Notes under the pieces: model-generated
Databases searched by the model: none
What the model saw: the letters and a program-made list of their open reading frames with translations, nothing else
What the model was told of the DNA's origin: nothing
Made by a program: the position numbers and the translations under genes
Part shown: in pieces, positions 61,941 through 64,000 of the stretch
Layout of the letters: each line of letters begins with the position of its first letter
How positions within the stretch are numbered: the stretch's first letter is position 1
Assembly (NCBI RefSeq): GCF_003129485.1
Contig: NZ_QFFG01000002.1
Coordinates: forward strand, 248,001 to 312,000
Direction: 5' to 3'
Length of the DNA: 64,000 nucleotides
DNA from: Polaribacter aquimarinus
Lineage (GTDB): Bacteria; Bacteroidota; Bacteroidia; Flavobacteriales; Flavobacteriaceae

Positions 61941-62660
61941 ATGGAAATTAAGAAAAATCCAAAGTCGAATTTAGAAAACTACAGTAAAATCTTTATGCAG
62001 ATAGGTCTTGTATTAGCCCTTTTTGTAACCTATGCTGCTATAGAGAAAAAGACATACGACAAAACTATCGGAGATTTAGGAACAGTAAATATGAATGCTG
62101 AAATGGAGGAAGAAATTCCAATTACAGAAAGAATAGAACCTGTAAAGCCAAAAACTCCACCTCCACCAGCTCCAGAAAAAATTGAAGTTGTAGAAGATGA
62201 AAAAGAGGTTGAAGAAACTGTTATTGAATCTACTGAAACTGATGAAACAGAAGCAGTTGAAGTTGAAGAAATTGTAGAAGTTGAAGAGGTTGAAGAAGTT
62301 GTAGAAGATGTAAGTTTTATGATTATTGAAGATGTGCCTGTTTTTCCAGGTTGTAAAGGAAGTAAAAACCAGTTAAAAGCATGCTTTAGTAAAATGGTAC
62401 AGAAGCACTTCTCTAGAAAATTCGATGCAGAATTGCCTAATGAATTAGGTTTAGATCCAGGTAGGAAGAGAGTATTTATTGGTTTTAAAATCGATAAAAA
62501 AGGTAATATTGTAGATGTGAATGCAAGAGCTCCACATCCAAAAATTAAGAGTGAAGTTATTAAAGTAATGAAACAACTACCAAAAATGAAACCAGGTAGA
62601 CAAAGAGGAAAACCTGTAGGAGTTAAATATAGTATCCCTTTTACTTTAATTGTAGAGTAG
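61941..62660 (+). CDS. tonB: Energy transducer TonB
   Basis: 239 aa. One N-terminal transmembrane anchor (FMQIGLVLALFVTYAAI), a Pro-rich then Glu/Val-rich periplasmic linker (KPKTPPPPAPEK, then VEEVEEVVED), and a C-terminal TonB domain (KRVFIGFKIDKKGNIVDVNARAPHP to VKYSIPFTLIVE). It passes proton-motive energy from ExbBD to TonB-dependent receptors such as the two encoded here. ExbB/ExbD are not in the window. Confidence 0.9.
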   Translation: MEIKKNPKSNLENYSKIFMQIGLVLALFVTYAAIEKKTYDKTIGDLGTVNMNAEMEEEIPITERIEPVKPKTPPPPAPEKIEVVEDEKEVEETVIESTETDETEAVEVEEIVEVEEVEEVVEDVSFMIIEDVPVFPGCKGSKNQLKACFSKMVQKHFSRKFDAELPNELGLDPGRKRVFIGFKIDKKGNIVDVNARAPHPKIKSEVIKVMKQLPKMKPGRQRGKPVGVKYSIPFTLIVE

Positions 62661-62681
62661 TAATCTAAAAGTAATTGTAAA

Positions 62682-62726
62682 GCATAAAAAAACTCAGAAC
62701 TTATTAAGTTCTGAGTTTTTTTATGC
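62682..62726. terminator. Bidirectional terminator between tonB and the YwqK-like gene
   Basis: Two perfect 22-base arms, beginning GCATAAAAAAACTCAG, with a single central base. A-run and T-run flank the stem, so it can act in both directions. Confidence 0.88.
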
Positions 62727-62978
62727 AACAGAATTTAAAATTACCCTTGTGTATTATTTAATTACATACCTTTCTACTTACTTATCAACACCTATTAATT
62801 CTTTAACAACTTCTTCTTTAAAGCCTACTCATAAATAAATATAATTTTAAACTTTCTTCTTATAGCGGCTAAAATATATATTATAGTTTTATAGAAGTGA
62901 TACTTCTTATCTAATGAACAAAAATATAGCCCACACATAAGTATGCATTGTTCTTATATTCAAATTTCAGGACAAAAA
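62727..62978. other. Intergenic stretch with nothing recognised
   Basis: About 250 bp of AT-rich sequence between two terminators of convergent genes. I see no ORF above 12-15 codons, no exact TAnnTTTG element, and no strong repeat. Confidence 0.6.
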
Positions 62979-63014
62979 AAACCTTCAAAGAAAGTTATAT
63001 TTTTTTGAAGGTTT
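62979..63014 (-). terminator. Terminator after the YwqK-like gene
   Basis: Arms AAACCTTCAAA / TTTGAAGGTTT with a 14-nt loop, followed on the minus strand by a T-run; 26 bp past the stop. Confidence 0.8.
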
Positions 63015-63040
63015 AATATAAAATTAAAAATTTCTTAGTA

Positions 63041-63391
63041 CTATTTATTCATTGCTAATTTAGCTTCATGTTTCCATAAATTTACACTAACTATAGCATT
63101 ATCATCATAATGTATTTCTTTTAAAGATTCTTTAGCCCAAACAAACCACCTTCCAACTTTTTTTCCATCTTTATAAAATGCCATCTGAACTTTATTTCCT
63201 TCTTTATCGTAACGCACCCACTTACCTGTTAGTTTTTTATTCTTAAAGTATCCTTGAATATTGATAGATCCATCTTCATGATAATAAGTAGCTTTTACCA
63301 AATCTCCTTCAGCTTCATAATTAGGTTCATTTTGTTGCGCAAAACCTATTGTTGCTATACATAAAACAATAATTGTTATTAGATTTTTCAT
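63041..63391 (-). CDS. YwqK-family MORN-like repeat protein, secreted
   Basis: 116 aa from ATG 63391. A signal peptide (about 1-19, ending GFAQ) and two or three MORN-like units (YYHEDGSINIQGYFKNKKLTG, then WVRYDKEGNKVQMAFYKDGKKVGRW). This is the group annotated as YwqK-family antitoxin, but a secreted single gene without a toxin partner argues against an antitoxin role here. The longer reading from 63457 starts upstream of the promoter element 63424-63431. Confidence 0.78.
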   Translation of the reverse strand: MKNLITIIVLCIATIGFAQQNEPNYEAEGDLVKATYYHEDGSINIQGYFKNKKLTGKWVRYDKEGNKVQMAFYKDGKKVGRWFVWAKESLKEIHYDDNAIVSVNLWKHEAKLAMNK

Positions 63392-63423
63392 AATTATATT
63401 TTTTAGGGTTAACATTTCCATTA

Positions 63424-63431
63424 CAAATATA
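63424..63431 (-). promoter_or_regulatory. -7 element (TATATTTG) for the YwqK-like gene
   Basis: An exact TAnnTTTG on the minus strand, 32 bp before ATG 63391; a TTG 20 bp upstream (63452-63454) may serve as -33. Confidence 0.6.
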
Positions 63432-63534
63432 GCTTGTAAATTACAATTACGCAACATTTTGGTAACATTAAATTAACATTAGAGTTCTTGTAAATATTTT
63501 TTGATATATTTACTAAATACATAAAAAAAAGATT

Positions 63535-63735
63535 ATGGCAGTAATGAAAGTTATCGAAGTGCTAGCAAACTCTGAAAAAAGTTGGGAGGACGCTACAAAT
63601 AAGGCTGTTAAACAAGCAGCTAAATCAGTAAAAAACATCAAATCTGTATTTGTACAATCACAAAGTGCAGTTGTTAATGGTGATGATGTTACCGAATTTA
63701 GAGTAAACTTAAAAATTACTTTCGAAGTAAATTAA
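63535..63735 (+). CDS. Dodecin-family flavin-binding protein
   Basis: 66 aa. Dodecin fold: VMKVIEVLANSEKSWEDATNKAV, then VKNIKSVFVQSQSAVVNG, then FRVNLKITFEVN. Dodecins form hollow dodecamers that store or buffer flavins. Alone on its transcript, with a terminator after it; the upstream element is TATATTTA, one base off consensus. Confidence 0.92.
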   Translation: MAVMKVIEVLANSEKSWEDATNKAVKQAAKSVKNIKSVFVQSQSAVVNGDDVTEFRVNLKITFEVN

Positions 63736-63760
63736 CTACTATAATATGCTAACTACACTA

Positions 63761-63796
63761 AAAGCGATTTGATATCTATATATTAAATCGCTTTTT
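63761..63796 (+). terminator. Terminator after the dodecin gene
   Basis: Ten-base arms (AAAGCGATTT / AAATCGCTTT) and a short T-run, 25 bp past the stop. Confidence 0.8.
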
Positions 63797-63811
63797 AAAT
63801 TTCTAAGAATT

Positions 63812-64000
63812 ATGAATTACTTTCAAATTTCAATTGTACTCTTTGTTGCTGTCATCCATATTTATATCATGTATTTAGAAATGGTATTATGGACTACCAA
63901 AAAAGGAATTAAAAGTTTTGGGTTAAAGAACAAAAAGTTTGCAGAAGAAACAAAAGTTTTAGCAGCAAATCAAGGGCTGTATAATGGCTTTTTAGCTGCT
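63812..64000 (+). CDS. DUF1304 membrane protein (5' part; runs off the window)
   Basis: Starts at ATG 63812; 63 codons are visible. First helix (ISIVLFVAVIHIYIMYLEM), then LWTTKKGIKSFGLKNKKFAEETKVLAANQGLYNGFLAA. The HxYIMYLEM and LAANQGLYNGFLA segments are characteristic of DUF1304. Small integral membrane family of unknown function. Confidence 0.82.
   Translation, partial: MNYFQISIVLFVAVIHIYIMYLEMVLWTTKKGIKSFGLKNKKFAEETKVLAANQGLYNGFLAA

Noticed and set aside
62030..62728. 232-codon ORF on the minus strand opposite tonB
   Set aside because: It is a shadow of the Glu/Val-rich TonB linker (giving long Ser/Thr runs) and has no domain.
63041..63391. Toxin-antitoxin system
   Set aside because: The YwqK-like protein carries a signal peptide and has no toxin gene beside it.
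1..64000. CRISPR arrays, tRNA/rRNA genes, insertion sequences
   Set aside because: No regularly spaced repeats, no recognisable tRNA or rRNA sequence, and no transposase or integrase ORF were seen; a covariance-model search would be needed to exclude small RNAs.

Overview
The window is a chromosomal stretch of a marine-type Flavobacteriaceae bacterium (Bacteroidota), probably close to Polaribacter or Tenacibaculum. The genus is a guess from gene content and an AT-rich composition; the family-level call is firmer. It rests on the type IX secretion translocon gene sprA, two proteins with type IX C-terminal sorting domains, TonB-dependent receptors with carboxypeptidase-like N-domains, an ATP-cone on NrdB, DUF5686 and DUF2911 proteins, and many Bacteroidota-type promoters (-7 element TAnnTTTG, sometimes with a -33 TTG). 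I see no rRNA, tRNA, CRISPR array, insertion sequence, phage or integron. Most of the window is core genome.

Layout. 1-4 kb: two lipoproteins and leuS (minus). 4-9.5 kb: a large secreted protein predicted to form two six-bladed NHL propellers, then a DUF2911 protein. 9.6-12.8 kb: iron uptake operon feoA-feoB-FeoB-associated peptide behind a palindromic operator candidate, preceded by a SCO1-like copper chaperone. 13-17.6 kb: rseP, a small zinc-ribbon protein, a JmjC/cupin-like protein, and a flotillin/NfeD pair. 17.8-21.2 kb: a TonB receptor divergent from a MocR-type regulator that lacks the usual PLP lysine, sharing a three-box candidate operator. 21.2-24.1 kb: umuC, a DUF2007/zinc-ribbon gene, umuD and a Bax-inhibitor-1 protein. 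24.2-27.3 kb: DUF2975/XRE pair, tadA, dxs. 27.3-31.2 kb: a BNR-repeat type IX cargo and a lipoprotein. 31.3-37.6 kb: dgt, a Na/Pi cotransporter, nrdA and nrdB with ATP-cone. 37.6-40.3 kb: a promoter with a tiny ORF, cold-shock gene, ctaA, moaE, a DUF3817 gene, moaD. 40.3-42.8 kb: DUF5686 outer-membrane protein. 43-51 kb: a sucrose-type utilisation locus (LacI regulator, twin operators, TonB receptor, SLC45/SUT-like transporter, PfkB kinase, GH13_18 phosphorylase). 51-62.7 kb: maeB, ruvA, sprA, gcvH, vanZ, tonB. 63-64 kb: YwqK-like protein, dodecin and the start of a DUF1304 gene.

How genes work together. The sucrose locus forms a complete predicted route: outer-membrane import, inner-membrane symport, phosphorolysis to glucose-1-phosphate and fructose, and fructose phosphorylation. 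SprA is the outer-membrane channel for proteins such as the NHL and BNR proteins encoded here. NrdA/NrdB supply dNTPs with activity control placed on NrdB, and Dgt degrades dGTP. Several commonly predicted gene starts (TTG or GTG) coincide with or lie upstream of TAnnTTTG promoter elements; I moved those starts to the downstream ATG. I found no clearly undescribed multi-gene system. The best leads are the lysine-less MocR/TonB-receptor module, the promoter and 26-residue ORF upstream of the cold-shock gene, and the umuC-DUF2007-umuD arrangement.
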